From contig BCIK01000005.1 of assembly GCA_039545295.1 (NCBI GenBank), positions 345,142 through 409,141 on the forward strand: a stretch of 64,000 nucleotides of DNA, written 5' to 3'. The notes below the pieces were generated by a model that was not told the origin of the DNA, searched no databases, and saw nothing but the letters and a program-made list of their open reading frames with translations. This document shows, piece by piece, positions 30,685 to 42,559 of the stretch. How positions within the stretch are numbered: position 1 is the first letter of the stretch; every line of letters starts with the position of its first letter. Both the position numbers and the translations under genes were made by a program. Source of the stretch: Udeniomyces pyricola. Taxonomy: Eukaryota; Basidiomycota; Tremellomycetes; Cystofilobasidiales; Mrakiaceae.

Positions 30685-32140
30685 ATGCTCTCCCTCGCCT
30701 TACTTCCTTGCTTTATCTCTCACCTTTCCCTGGTTCTAGCCGCCCCTGCGGCTTCCAAGCGGGACGACCTTGTCGAACGTGCCTCTGCCTCACCCACACT
30801 GCTCTCGTCTGCCGCCAAAAGCGACCTAGCCATTTGGGCTCAATACGCTGAGGCCTCTTACTGCTCAGCTGGCTCGGTCAGAAGCTGGAACTGTGGCCGT
30901 GAGTGGGAGTGTGGCTGTTCCGTCGGTTGTAGCTCTCGTGTTTGAGCCGATAACTGACGTCTGACTCTTGGCCATGTTACGATGATCCATCCGTCAATAT
31001 TATCCATTGTGTAGAATACTGCACGGCCAATCCATCCGTCACCCTACTCGCTGGTGGCGACGACAACATCGGCCCTGTGCCCGGATATTATGTCACCTAT
31101 TCCAAGACCCAAAAGGCCATCGTGGTTGCTCATCAAGGCACGACCCCTACCAACTTCTTGAATGTGATTTCCGACATCGATTTCGCTCCGACCGACCTGC
31201 AGGCCGCTCTTTTCCCTGGCACGATCGAAAAAAACGTCAGGGTCCATAGGGGATTCTCTGATGTTCAGGCCTACACGGCTTCCGATATCTTGGCTGCCGT
31301 CAAGCAGGCTATGAAGACATACCAGACCTCGACTGGTCAGTAACCCCGATCCGACAATGAAACTATTGATCTATCAAATTAAGCAGGGATGCACTTGGAT
31401 CATGACTCGATAATCTTCTGGCGTTTCATCTGCTTCATGAATGTAGTTGTCTGCACCGGTCATTCGCTTGGAGCCTCAGTCGCCACGCTCGATGCTCTCT
31501 ACCTCAAGCTCAACATTCCCGGACTCAACGTCAAGCTTCGTGCGTTTGAGTCTCCCCGAGTCGGTAACCAGGCGTTTGCCAACTACCTCAAGTCATTGGT
31601 GTGTCAAGTTTATCCACAGATGTCTGTTGTCCGTTTACCATGAACCATCTCAGCTTACTCACTCCTTGCCATTTTGGTCATTCACAGATTCCCGATTCGA
31701 TGCACGTTACCTACAAAAGTGGTCCGTTGATGACACCTCTTCTGCGTGCTGCAGCCTCGAAGGTGATCTTCGTTACTAATCTTTTGCTATCATCCTTATC
31801 AGACCCCGTCCCTCGGCTGCCCGGTCAGGCTCTTGGATTTACTCACGCAGGGACCGAGATCTGGATTAACGACGAGGACCAGTACCTCTCATGCCCTGGG
31901 ACTGAGAATGAGCAATGTGCTTTGTCCAAGGGTATCATCAACCCTATCCACATCCTTGATCATGCTGGGTGAGTACTTTTTCGTCTTTTGATCTCGATAT
32001 ATTGCTCATGCGGTGGTGACATGGTGACCGGCAGGTTTCTGATACTATTTCGTTGGGTTCTATTTTCTTCTTCATTCTTTTCTCTCTACACCAGCCCTGT
32101 ACTTGGGGTTACCTTTGGCCCCACTAACTGTTTGGCCTAA
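30685..32140 (+). CDS. Secreted class 3 lipase (alpha/beta hydrolase), copy 3
   Basis: A paralogue of copy 2. ATG 30685 starts a signal peptide (MLSLALLPCFISHLSLVLAA) followed by a dibasic-rich pro-like segment (SKRDD). Exon 1 ends AEASYCSAGSVRSWNCG; the next carries YCTANPSVTLLAGGDDNIG, GYYVTYSKTQKAIVVAHQGT (oxyanion hole) and NVRVHRGFSDVQ. After an intron the elbow VVCTGHSLGASVATLDAL follows, then ESPRVGNQAFANYLKSL, HVTYKS, the acid motif DPVPRLPGQALGF and CPGTENEQCALSKG. The catalytic His is in LDHAG. An intron after His-Ala-Gly leads to the last exon PVLGVTFGPTNCLA, stop TAA at 32138-32140. Complete by motif content. Expected to be secreted and to act on acylglycerols; substrate preference cannot be read from sequence. 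Confidence 0.9.
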
Positions 32141-33228
32141 TCTCAAGGCTGCTTGGAAGCTTGTCGTAGGGTCTAGTTTGACTCATGCGTGCGACACCGT
32201 AACTGAGTATGCCGCGGATCACATATTCGTGATCATGCGTGATATGTCCAAATCAGTAGTTTGAATTTTTTTTTCTCAGTCGTTTTCACGGGTTATATCT
32301 TTTTGGGCTTTTGGTCATTTATGTTTGCATCATATACTTTCTTATCTCGTCTGTTGGTCGTAAAATATAATGTGGATTCCTTCGTCTTTGTTGGTTATTG
32401 CATGTCTTGCAATGTGTTCACGTCATCCGAGATGTAATTGCGTGGAAGTCCAACCATATAATCATATTGTTGTGTGGTGCGTTCTTGCTGGTTACGTGCG
32501 GATTTAGCCGTCGTATTTGTTCGATGTTCCTTCACTGCAGAACAGTGCTCATTCACGTTGACCACAAGCTGTCATGACACCCGATGAACTCTGCCTCAGT
32601 TTTGTCGACTGGAGTACAAAAATGCGCAATGTCGTATCCGGGAATGTGCTCATGATGGGATACGTACGTCAATCTGCAGAGTGGGTCGACTACGCGCGAA
32701 GGAGGAGGCAAAATAGGATGTCGACGAGCTAAGCTAGATGATCCGCATTCCGCAAGGCAATCCTCAAAGTGTTGTTCTCATAACCAGCTAGTTTGACGCT
32801 CGCCCTCGCTTTTCGTGCCTTTAAACGCACACGCCCGCACCTACGCCTATCCCCACATACGTACATCTCATAGAACCGACAATCTCTTCCTCGACTCCAA
32901 ACCAGTGAAAGCGCCCCTCGGCTACTTCGCTTTCCTCTCTCGGAACGTGCCGCTCCGCACTCGTGCCGCATCGGTGCTGGACCCATAGATCAGGCAAGCC
33001 GCACTCTCGTCATCTGGGTAGGTGTCCTCTCAGAGAAGGATGGTAATTGATGTTCTCTAGAGGGGACTAACATTAGCTGATAGATATTATCTACATGTTT
33101 GCTACATCGTGCTCGAGCAGTGACCGCACAGACAAACAACCTCGAGGGCGTTCCCATCTTGTCTCGTCTTTCCCCTTCTCTCTTGCGACGCTACGCACGA
33201 TTAATTCGGCATATCTTTCGGAATTAAT
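32141..33228. other. Intergenic region upstream of STE11
   Basis: About 1.1 kb between lipase copy 3 and the MAPKKK gene. The left half is T-rich (3' flank of the lipase), with several TTTTT tracts near 32265-32340. The right half has a C/T-rich probable 5' UTR. No conserved coding frame. A minus-strand frame at 32729-32986 looks like chance. Confidence 0.35.
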
Positions 33229-36200
33229 ATGCCCAGCTCAAGAGCACTAGATAAGAAATCCTCGTCAAGCTCGCTTTGGCCGACGAGTTCCCCAACCTCA
33301 TCGGCTTCCTCCAGCACCACGCCTACATCTGCCCATCATCGCCTCTACTCTCAGCCTCGACCGAATTCAACCTCCACTTCACGTCTTAATAGCTCCAACA
33401 ACTCTTCCCCTTCGTCGACATCTTCGACGCTCCCTTCAGTGGCAGCCTCATCATCTGCGTCGGTGCTAGAGTGGACATCGTCAGACGTCGCCAACTTCCT
33501 CATTTCGATCAAGTGCGATCACCTCACGCCGGCCTTTGAACGTAACGACATCACTGGTCAGGTAATTCTCGAGCTAGATGCCAGTCATCTCAAGGAATTA
33601 GGTGTGGAGAGAGTCGGAGATCGTGTCCGACTCATCTCAGCTCTCAAAGGATTGAGAAAGACGGCATCGGCATCGGCAGTCCACGTTCGTCAAAGTTCCA
33701 TCAGAGGACCGAGAGTCGTTGTAACAGGCGGCGAAGATGGTCCAGTTGGGCTTGGTATGTCGTACGCCAGCAGACGAGGGTCAGAAACGACGGCTTACCG
33801 AGCTGAAAACCGAGTCGACGCGCCCATCGCCTCTTATACAGCATTAGCCTATCCTTCATCCGTTTCGTCTCAGACCCCTCCATCGGCCTCCGTCCCAATG
33901 TTCAATCCCTCATATGACCAAACCCGCCCTGCTCGTACTTCTCCCAATCGGCCAGCCCCCCTCGAGCTCTCGTCTGCACACCCCACAGCCGATCCCCGGT
34001 TACCCCAAGCATATCAGCCCACTCCTCCACCCCGCACGTCTTCTCGCCAAACAGACTCGATTCCATCATCGCATTACCCTTCAAACAACCTCTCAGTCAC
34101 CCCGAGCAAACTTGCATCTTCCTCCTCGTCGATCCGCTCCGCTCGCTCCCTTCGGTCTAATCTACCTGTCCCCCCTCCCCCTTTGGGACCTCCTCCTTCC
34201 GGTCCGCTTCCCCCTGTTCGTAGCATAGGCCAGCAGAGCCCAAACAATCAGTCAGGACTCCTGCCCGGAAGCCGACCGACACGAGCGGGACGCGACGCCT
34301 CTCTTCGCCCGCCCGGCATCGCAGGTCACTCCGCTTCGGCCTCGCTCTCGATAAAGCGATCTTCCCCCACCGTTCTGACAGGCATGCCATCCTCCCAATC
34401 ATCTTCTTCCTTGTCTGCAGCAGCATCTGGTAGTATTCCTTTCCCAGCCTTTGGTACTTCGCCGCCTAATAACGGACGCCCTTCCACGGGCATGACGGGC
34501 GGGTCCTTCACCGAACGACGCGCCCATCTTGCGCGCGAACGAGAGGCACGTTCCACCACGACCTCTGGTCGACCATCCACGTCGCAAGGTCTGTCGACGC
34601 CGTTCTCAGGTCATCCACCTCGCTCTCTTGATACGGTACAAGCATCTTCCCATCACAATTCACCTGCGTTGGGAGTCAACGGCCGGCCTGTCCCAAGTCA
34701 AGCGTCTTCTCATCCTTTCGCGACTGCAGTCCCAGGGACGCCTTCATCCCCCTCTTATCCCCCGCTATCATCATCTATTCCTGTCAACAACCCTGGCCAG
34801 ACTGCAACCCCTTCATCCTTTTCATCGACGCCCAATCCTCCACCAGCATCCTCGACCAACGGCCCCAGCTATTCTACCAATCGCGGAGGATCATACCAGA
34901 ACCTCAACTCATCTTCGACCCAACTCTCACTCGACGAACTGCGTCGCAAGACCATCAAGTTCATCAATGCCGAAGATGGACATTCGCGCGTCGTCAATTT
35001 GACGGACTGTCAGGGCGGGCTGGAGGTGATGGAGGTCGTACTGCGCAAGTTTGGCAAGTGGAATGGTGGCAATGGCGAGGTCGAAACGGAGAGCGAAGAC
35101 GATCAAGACAGAAACGGGGCTAAGCGAGGATTATGCGTGGACGGTTGGGGAGTATTCATAGACGGGCATGGCGAGGGAGGAACGAGTGAGTCAGCCATTT
35201 TTCTTCCCGAACATCGGTTCGATCAGTGAATCAGTGATTGACTTGACATGCACTTTCGCTTATCCCGATTCTTTGTCTGACTTATATCACAAAACAAAGG
35301 CGTTCCTCTCACCGAGGCCGAGCTCCTCTCGATTTGCCATGCACCACCCGACTCCCCTTCCCGTGAACGTGGTCTGATCCTTAAGCGAACGCGCAAGCTT
35401 CCCAACCGCAAACACATTGAGGCCTTTTTTGGCGAGACTCCGCCGGCACCGAACTCCCCTACCTCACCAACGTACTATGCAGGCCCTCGCCTCGGTGCCA
35501 ACGACGACGCAGGCAAGCTTGACTCAATCGTCTATCCTTCCGGCAACAACAACGTCGGCAGCATCCCTCCTTCTCGTCCAAACAACAATAGCAACGCCGG
35601 TGGCAAGAAGATGAACCGGGCGAGCACCGTCAGCGTCATGTCGGGTCTCGGCGTGCCTGCTCCCACAACGGTCGAATCCTACATGAGTCGAGACTCTTTC
35701 TCGTCGTCACGGCCCACCCATCTCGAACCATCTTCATCCTCATCCGGGCCTGCCCTTGGCACTTCTTCTCCATCCGCGCGTTCGCCTTCGGCAGGCTCTT
35801 TCCTCGTCAACCGCGGCCGCAAAATGTACAACTTCTTTGGCCACCGACCCCCATCGGAACTCATCTCAAATCATCTTGCCGAATACTTTCCTAAAGTCCA
35901 GAAGAAAGTACTTGAGCGCACGGCTCGCAACTCGATGATGCGGATCGGGTCGGGTGCTTCAGGTATGGGCGAGTCTGCAAGCCTGAGCATTCTTCAAGGA
36001 GGGACTGGTGGTGGGTTACCTGGAACGAGTTGGAGCGATGAGAGATCAAGGCGAAATTCCCGCATGAGCATGTCAAGCATGGGTGGAAATGGGAGTCCGA
36101 GAAAGAAGCGGAACAGTACCGTCGCGGGAAGAACTTCATCCGATGCCAGCCGAAGAACGCCTCATCACTCCGCTCAAGCATCTATCACTCCACCTCGGAC

Positions 36201-38281
36201 TGCTATCCCCGAAGACGCCAACGGAGAGCGCTCCGCGTCAATCGAAGTCCCCCGCTTGTCTGTCTCGAGCGATGGAGGCGACGTACTGGCCTACCTTGAT
36301 GGACCATCCTCTCCTAAACCCGACGACTTTGGCTACGACGATAAACCACCTCTTCTTCCACCCTTCATCAGCTCGACTGAATCTCTCTCTGAAACCTTCA
36401 AGGAGTACTCGCCTTTGGGCGGGTCTACCTCGCTCGAAACGACGTCTTATCTTCCGCCACGGTTTGAAATGGGCGACCGTCGAGGATCCAATACATCCAA
36501 CTCTCGGCTCTCCATGCTCTCTCAGATGCGACGCAACAGAGATAAGAGCGATACTGCCAGCATGCTTACCGTCGACGAAATCACCGCTCATGTGGAAAGC
36601 AAGCGAGCCAGTATGATTGATGATAGCGACGATGGCCTCGACGAGATGGACGATCTGGATCAGAACGAGCTTCGAAGTATCGCTCTTGGCGGCAGGCGAT
36701 CCAGTCGAACCGAAACTGTCCGCACGCTCGATCGACAGGAGAGTCAAGATGGAGGTGATGAGGATGAAACAGCGAGGGACGAAGACGTAGAAGATGGCGA
36801 GTCGTACGGAACTGAGGAGGAAGAGGAGGATTACTATTCTGACGAGGACGAGAGCGAAGAGGATGAGGATGAAGAGGAAGAGATTGTGGAGGAGGTTCAA
36901 GACGAACACGGCAAGGCAGTCATGTCCACAGGAGGTCTGTTGGCTCTCACTTCCATCTTTTCAAATACGTGTTGAACCCCCTCCTACCCCCTCCCCTTCG
37001 CTTTTTCTGACCGCGTTATTGCTTGCCTTTCTCCTATTTCCAGGTAAGCGCTCCATCAAGTGGATCAAGGGCGCGCTCATCGGGTCTGGTTCTTTCGGAT
37101 CCGTATTCCTTGGAATGGATGCTCAAAACGGCCTTCTGATGGCTGTCAAACAAGTCGAGATCCCTACTGGTGTTTCCGTCAATGAGGAGCGTAAGAAAAG
37201 CATGTTGAGTGCATTGGAACGGGAGATCGAGTTGCTCAAGGAGCTTCAACATGAAAATATTGTTCAGTATCTTGGTATGTGTTTCTTTTCTAGCTCACGA
37301 TTCGCTCTTAGCATGATACATCAACTTAATATCTCTCCCTGGTTTCCTCCTTTACCAAACTCGCAAAAAATAAAATTAATTAAATCTAGACTCGTCGACG
37401 GATGCTGCGCATCTCAACATTTTCCTCGAATACGTTCCGGGGGGCTCGGTTTCAGCCCTACTCGGCAATTACGGCGCATTCGAAGAAGCCCTGGTGCGGA
37501 CGTTCGTTCGGCAGACGCTTCAAGGCCTCACTTACCTTCATGACCGGGAGATCATTCATCGAGACATCAAAGGCGCCAACATCCTGGTCGACAACAAAGG
37601 CGGGATTAAGATTTCGGATTTCGGCATCTCCAAAAAGGTCGAGAGTAGTAAGTATCTCGTCAGATTGCTTAAAACCCGTGTGTTGCGCCATGTGTCGTCC
37701 GATGTTAATAAATTCACCTCACGATGCAACTCTTTCAGATCTCCTCTCGACGACTCATCAACGAAAGTCACTGCAAGGGACCGTCTTCTGTAAGTGATTC
37801 TTGGCCTGTTGACCGAGACCCGCCGTCTAAAGACCAGGTACGTTGATTGACATTGACGTAACATCTCTATTCCTGACCCAATAGGGATGGCGCCCGAGGT
37901 AGTCCGTCAAACCGCTCACACTCGCAAGGCCGATATTTGGAGCGTCGGTTGCCTCGTCGTCGAAATGCTCACCGGCCAGCGCCCATGGGGTCAGCTTGAT
38001 CAGATGCAAGTGATGTTCAAGGTGAGATCCGTGACGCTTGAGACATTGCATCCGTTTCTCTTTTCGGCCAACTCAAAGCATGGTCTGACTCATTGTGTCT
38101 TCCTTTTGGCGGACCTGTGCAGATCGGAGCGTCCGGAAAGCCCGCATTCCCACCCGATATCACCTCCGAGGCGGAAGACTTCCTCAACAAGACGTTTATT
38201 CTCGACCACCTCGAACGACCATCTGCAGCCGACTGTCTCAAGCATGCCTTCATTGTGGAGAATCTGCCACCTTCTGTCTAG
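33229..38281 (+). CDS. STE11: MAP kinase kinase kinase of the STE11/BYR2 type
   Basis: This kinase acts at the top of a MAPK module, typically in mating, filamentation or stress signalling. ATG 33229. After a Ser-rich leader, the SAM domain begins at [18 protein letters not shown] and ends [15 protein letters not shown] long Ser/Pro-rich region follows. The Ras-association-like segment is [20 protein letters not shown]. Exons: 33229 to about 35187, 35300 to about 36933, then six short kinase exons. A strongly acidic stretch (about 36760-36900) precedes the kinase. The kinase has [11 protein letters not shown], the VAIK-type Lys in MAVKQVEIP, a C-helix Glu in [28 protein letters not shown] and GTVFWMAPE (the W codon is split by an intron). 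The end is [12 protein letters not shown], stop TAG at 38279-38281. Domain order SAM-RA-kinase matches Byr2/Ste11 (Ubc4-type in smuts). Confidence 0.93.
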
Positions 38282-38929
38282 AAGAAAAAACAGCTTGTTT
38301 CATCCCTTCCTGCATTAAGCATGATGCTTCCTAGCATGGCGAATACGTGTTGCGACTCAGTCCGAACCAGCTTTTCATTAGTTCATCTCCTGTCTCCTCC
38401 AATCTTTTTCATCTTCTTGTTCCCTTCACTTTCCTCTTTTAAAATCCCCTCAGTATTCAATCCTCGATCCACTGACCGCATCTCAACCTCTCTTGTCTCC
38501 CTCACCCCTTTCTGCCTCCAATCCTTTCGATGAGCAGCGCTTTCCCGTAGTTTTTGTTCTTTTCATGTCTCACTTTGCATCAATCCGATGTATCAATTTC
38601 TTTTTACCACACAAATTCAACAATGGAGTGAAGCATACATGCATGACCTAGTTTGGGCGCAAGAGAAACGAAGTGAGAAAGATAAATTATAATGTGCACG
38701 TCCGAATTAGCTGCAGACAAGGGGGAAAAAAGGGCAGATTAAACAACTCAAAAGCGCAAAGGGTCAGGAGAAGGCCGAGCGAAATTCCACTTCGCATCCT
38801 CCAACGTCGACCGAACCATACGACCCCTTCGCCTCCTGTTCTGGCCCATCCTTTCTGTAGCGAACAGACTACTTCCACCCCCCACCCCCCCCTCCTCCCA
38901 CTCGACCCCTTTGATTCTCGGTGACTGTC
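38282..38929. other. Intergenic region between STE11 and ENP2
   Basis: Tandem plus-strand genes flank this stretch. It contains the 3' UTR of STE11 (T-rich, with TTTTCATCTTC-like runs near 38400) and the promoter of ENP2. C-rich runs (CCCCCCACCCCCC-like) occur near 38878-38892, close to the ENP2 start. No gene seen. Confidence 0.35.
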
Positions 38930-41900
38930 ATGGCTACCGCATCAACCTCTTCGTAAGTCGCTGGATCCCTTGGCTCGCCGGCCCATACAGTTGCCATGCC
39001 TTTCGCCTGACGCGCTTTGAACTAACGCCGTTTGCCGTTCCACCTGCTTCCACCTTCAGAGCTCCGTACTACGTAAGACCTTTTCACACACTCAGCATCA
39101 AGCATGCGCCGTAAAAACTTGTTGCAGATCCGTTCTCACCCTGATCCAATTTGTCACTTATCTTGCGGCTTCATCAGACGGTCAATGGTGCTCCTGGTCA
39201 ATCCACTATCCCTGCCTGGCTCACCCAAAGGTCTAAGAACAAGAAGGGCTCCAAACGAACCAAGACTCAGCGTACCCTCGGCCACGTTGAACTTATCCAG
39301 CATTTCGAGTTTCCCGAAGCCTCACTCAAAATCCGGACGACGCCTGACGGTCATCATGCTATGGCGACGGGTGTGTACAAGCCTCAGATTCGGGTCTACG
39401 ACCTCGACCAGCTTACGATGAAGTTCGAGCGACACACCGATCAGGAGAACGTTGACTTTCTCGTAAGTCGTATGATATCTGTGTCCGTTTGTGTGGAAGG
39501 GTTCATCACACGAGTGCAGCGTGCATGTCAAGGTGATACGGAGGTGGCGCCGGCTGGTGTGTCGATTGCACGCGTACAGATGCTTTCTGGAATTTGGCCC
39601 AGCTCACGCTTCTTCTTCTCTGACGCTTGTCCACTCTACCGTATGCTGGTCTCAGATTCTCTCCTCCGACTGGACAAAGTCGATACATCTCCAAGCCGAC
39701 CGTCATATCGATCTTCACACCCAGGGCGGGCTCCACCATCGAACCCGAATCCCCCACTTTGGTCGAGCTCTTGCTTACCACACCCCCTCTTGCGACGCCT
39801 TGATTGGCGCGACCGGCTCGGACGTCTACCGTCTCAACCTCGAACAGGGTACCTTCATGAACCCTCTCCAGATGCAGCCGGGAACTGCTGGTGTCAACGC
39901 TGTCGACGTCAACCCTCGGCACGGCCTGTGGGCGTTCGGAACGGAGCGAGGCGAGAACGGAGGCTGCGTCGAATTCTTTGACCCGAGGGCACGAAACCGT
40001 GTTGGGATCCTTTCGATGCCAGTCGAACAACTCAGGCCGATGGGCACAGCTATCGTCAATGAACTTGATAGCAATCCCTTGGCGGTGACGAGCTTGAGCT
40101 CTAAGCTTGATGGTCTCAGCCTCGCCGTTGGAACTTCGACCGGTCACACGCTGCTCTATGATTTGAGAAGTCCCAAGCCGTATGCGCTCAAGGATCAGGG
40201 TTACGGTCTACCTGTTAAGAAGGTTCAGTGGATTGAAGGTGGTCATCGCGTTGCTAAGGAGGGTCTCGTCGCGAGTGCCGATGCCAAGGTCTTAAAGCTG
40301 TGGGATAAGGAAGACGTAAGTTGTCCTGTCTCCTCATACAATCTATTTGGCATTCTTGCGCTTCACTCGATCTTTCGCTCTGATAGATTGCTGACTCACT
40401 TTTCTTCTCCCCCCCCCCTTCCTTTCCTTGCTTTCCATTACTTTGTGCGCTGCAGACGACGACCAACTTCTCCTCGCTTACCCCACCAACCAACATTAAC
40501 GACTTCCACCACCTCCCCGGGTCCGGCATGATCATGGTCGCCAACGAGGGTGTACACATGACCAACTACTACATCCCTCAACTCGGACCGGCTCCCAAGT
40601 GGTGCTCGTTCCTTGACAACGTCACGGAAGAAATGGAAGATCACCAAGGAGGTGGCGTCTCGACTTACAACGACTTCAAATTCGTTGAGAAGGCGGAGCT
40701 CACGTCGTACGTCTCATCTTTCTTCTTTTTTCGCTTCTCCCCGAGGTTCGACCAACTCCGTTTGCGCGGGTTTTGTGGCTGATGATAGGATTCTTTACTT
40801 GATCTCTTCCAAACCGCTCCATGTCTTTCCTCGCTACAGGCTCGGTCTGGACCACCTCGTTGGAACGCCAACTCTCAAGCCCTACATGCACGGTTACTTT
40901 GTCTCGCTCAAGCTGTACGATGCCGCTCGACTGGTTGCAAACCCGTTCGCCTACGCCGAGCACCGCGAGAAGCTCGTCAAGGAGAAGCTCGAGAAGAAGG
41001 CCGAGTCGCGTATCCGAGCCCGACGCGAGGACATCAATGTCAAGGTCAACAAGGGGCTTGCCGAAAAGGTCAAGAAGGACGAAGAGCGTCGGAGGCAGAA
41101 GAAGGGAAGCAAAGAAGGCGAGACGCTCGATGTCGATGGGCCGGGAGAGTCTCTTCTCAAGGATCCTCGATTCGCCAAGGTTTGGACCGACAAGGACTTC
41201 GAGGTCGACATGGGCAGTCGCGAGTTCTTGCTCAAGAACCCGGTCGCAGCTCCAACGGTTCGTTTCTTTTCACCGCTCCCATGTCTTTTGAGGTCGACTT
41301 GGTTCTTTTCTTTGGACTGTGCAAGGGCATTGTTGACTGATTTGGATATGTTGTTTGTCTGTTTGTCTGTTTGTGTTTGTCATTCATCAGCGTGGCAAGA
41401 CTGCTGTCGAGGAAGAGGAGGACGAATCCGATCGACGTTCATCCGACCCCGACGACTCGAGTTCGGAAGAAGAGGAGGAAGACTCGGATGTCGAAGGCCG
41501 TACGTCTCGCTTCGTTCCATCATCGTTTGACTTCGCTGTTATATTCCGCAAAGCTATTCGTTCCATGCGCTTACATGACAGTGAATTTCATTCTACTGCA
41601 ATGCTCATACTCACTCTCAAACCTCCTTTTTTTGTATTTGTTTCGACGGCTTTCTCTTGTCTCAGAACTTTCGACGTTTGACCCCCGCACGATGCCAAAA
41701 TCCCAGAATCCTCTCTTCCGACCGATGCCCCAGGCTCAAGCCGGTCCGAAACCCAAGCTTGTCTCCCTCTCGTCCGAAACCGATGCTTCTCGAATTGCCT
41801 CTTCATCTTCCTCATCCAAGCCGGTCACCTTTGGCGAGCGCATCAAATCGCGCAGCCAATCTTCGCTGGGCGGCACGAAAGCGACCCAATCCGGATCGTC

Positions 41901-42237
41901 CAAGGCCCTCGCCGAGGGGGTTATCTCGCAGAAACACCTCGGAGGTGGAGGGATGGAAATGTCGTTCATTCCCAAGGAAAGCGGGAGCTCGAAAGGGGGA
42001 CGATCCAAGGAGGGCATCATCGACGACGATATGGACGAGGTTTACGATGCCGGGAAGGAGAAGCGAGAGCGCGAGCGAGCGAAGAAGCGAGCCGGTGTCG
42101 AGGAGTTTGGGGCGGGCTTGGAGAAGGGTGGAGAGGAAGGTTGGGAAGGTGGGAACGATGGCGAGGAGAAGAGCGGAAGGACCAAGAGGAGGACGGGTGG
42201 TCGAATGGCGAGTGGGAATACTTTCAGGAAGCTCTAG
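38930..42237 (+). CDS. ENP2: Nucleolar WD-repeat protein ENP2/NOL10 (small-subunit biogenesis)
   Basis: This WD40-type nucleolar protein is needed for 18S rRNA maturation within the SSU processome. ATG 38930 opens a tiny exon (MATASTSS), followed by a 13-nt microexon (39060-39072) and then the main exon from 39179 (TVNGAPGQSTIPAWL). Family blocks follow in order: LGHVELIQHFEFPEASLKI, HHAMATGVYKPQIRVYDLDQ, FERHTDQENVDFL, ILSSDWTKSIHLQADRHIDL, TRIPHFGRALAYH and LWAFGTERGENGGCVEFFDP. Later exons encode MIMVANEGVHMTNYYIPQLG, LGLDHLVGTPTLKPYMHGYF and the NUC153 motif DPRFAKVWTDKDFEVD. The C-terminal third is acidic then basic and ends RMASGNTFRKL-stop. An intron near 40320-40455 contains a 10-C run (40409-40418) as part of its polypyrimidine tract. 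Identity is strong. Confidence 0.93.
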
Positions 42238-42559
42238 TGTCGAGCTGGGAAAGGCCGCGGGGCATCGATTGGTTGTTGGCGTTACATGCATGGACTTTTT
42301 GTCGGTCTTTGTGTTTTGTTTTGTTTTTTCTTCTTCTTTTCTTTGTGCGCATCGAAGTGAACGGTGTGATGAGTGCGAGCATGTAAAAAGATGAGTGCAT
42401 GACGCGATCAGGCGAAGAAAATAGCATCCAACTAGAAAGACGCGTCAGTACCAGGACGCGACTTGAGCGGCGGATATCTATCTGGATCGATCCGGGGGCA
42501 AGGGATAGAAGCGGCCATTGATCACCAAGCCTCTAGCCAAACCACCAACATCCTCCGCC
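42238..42559. other. Short intergenic region between ENP2 and GRH1
   Basis: About 320 bases between two plus-strand genes, with a T-rich segment (42318-42350) likely in the ENP2 3' UTR. Nothing further is recognised. Confidence 0.35.

Noticed and set aside
36238..36909. 223-codon minus-strand frame opposite the STE11 acidic region
   Set aside because: It is the complement of GAG/GAC-rich codons, giving a false hydrophobic protein. The sense strand carries the real gene.
33229..38281. STE11 as evidence of a mating-type locus
   Set aside because: In some basidiomycetes STE11 lies in MAT, but no pheromone, receptor, homeodomain or STE20/STE12 gene is seen here, and the neighbours are housekeeping genes.
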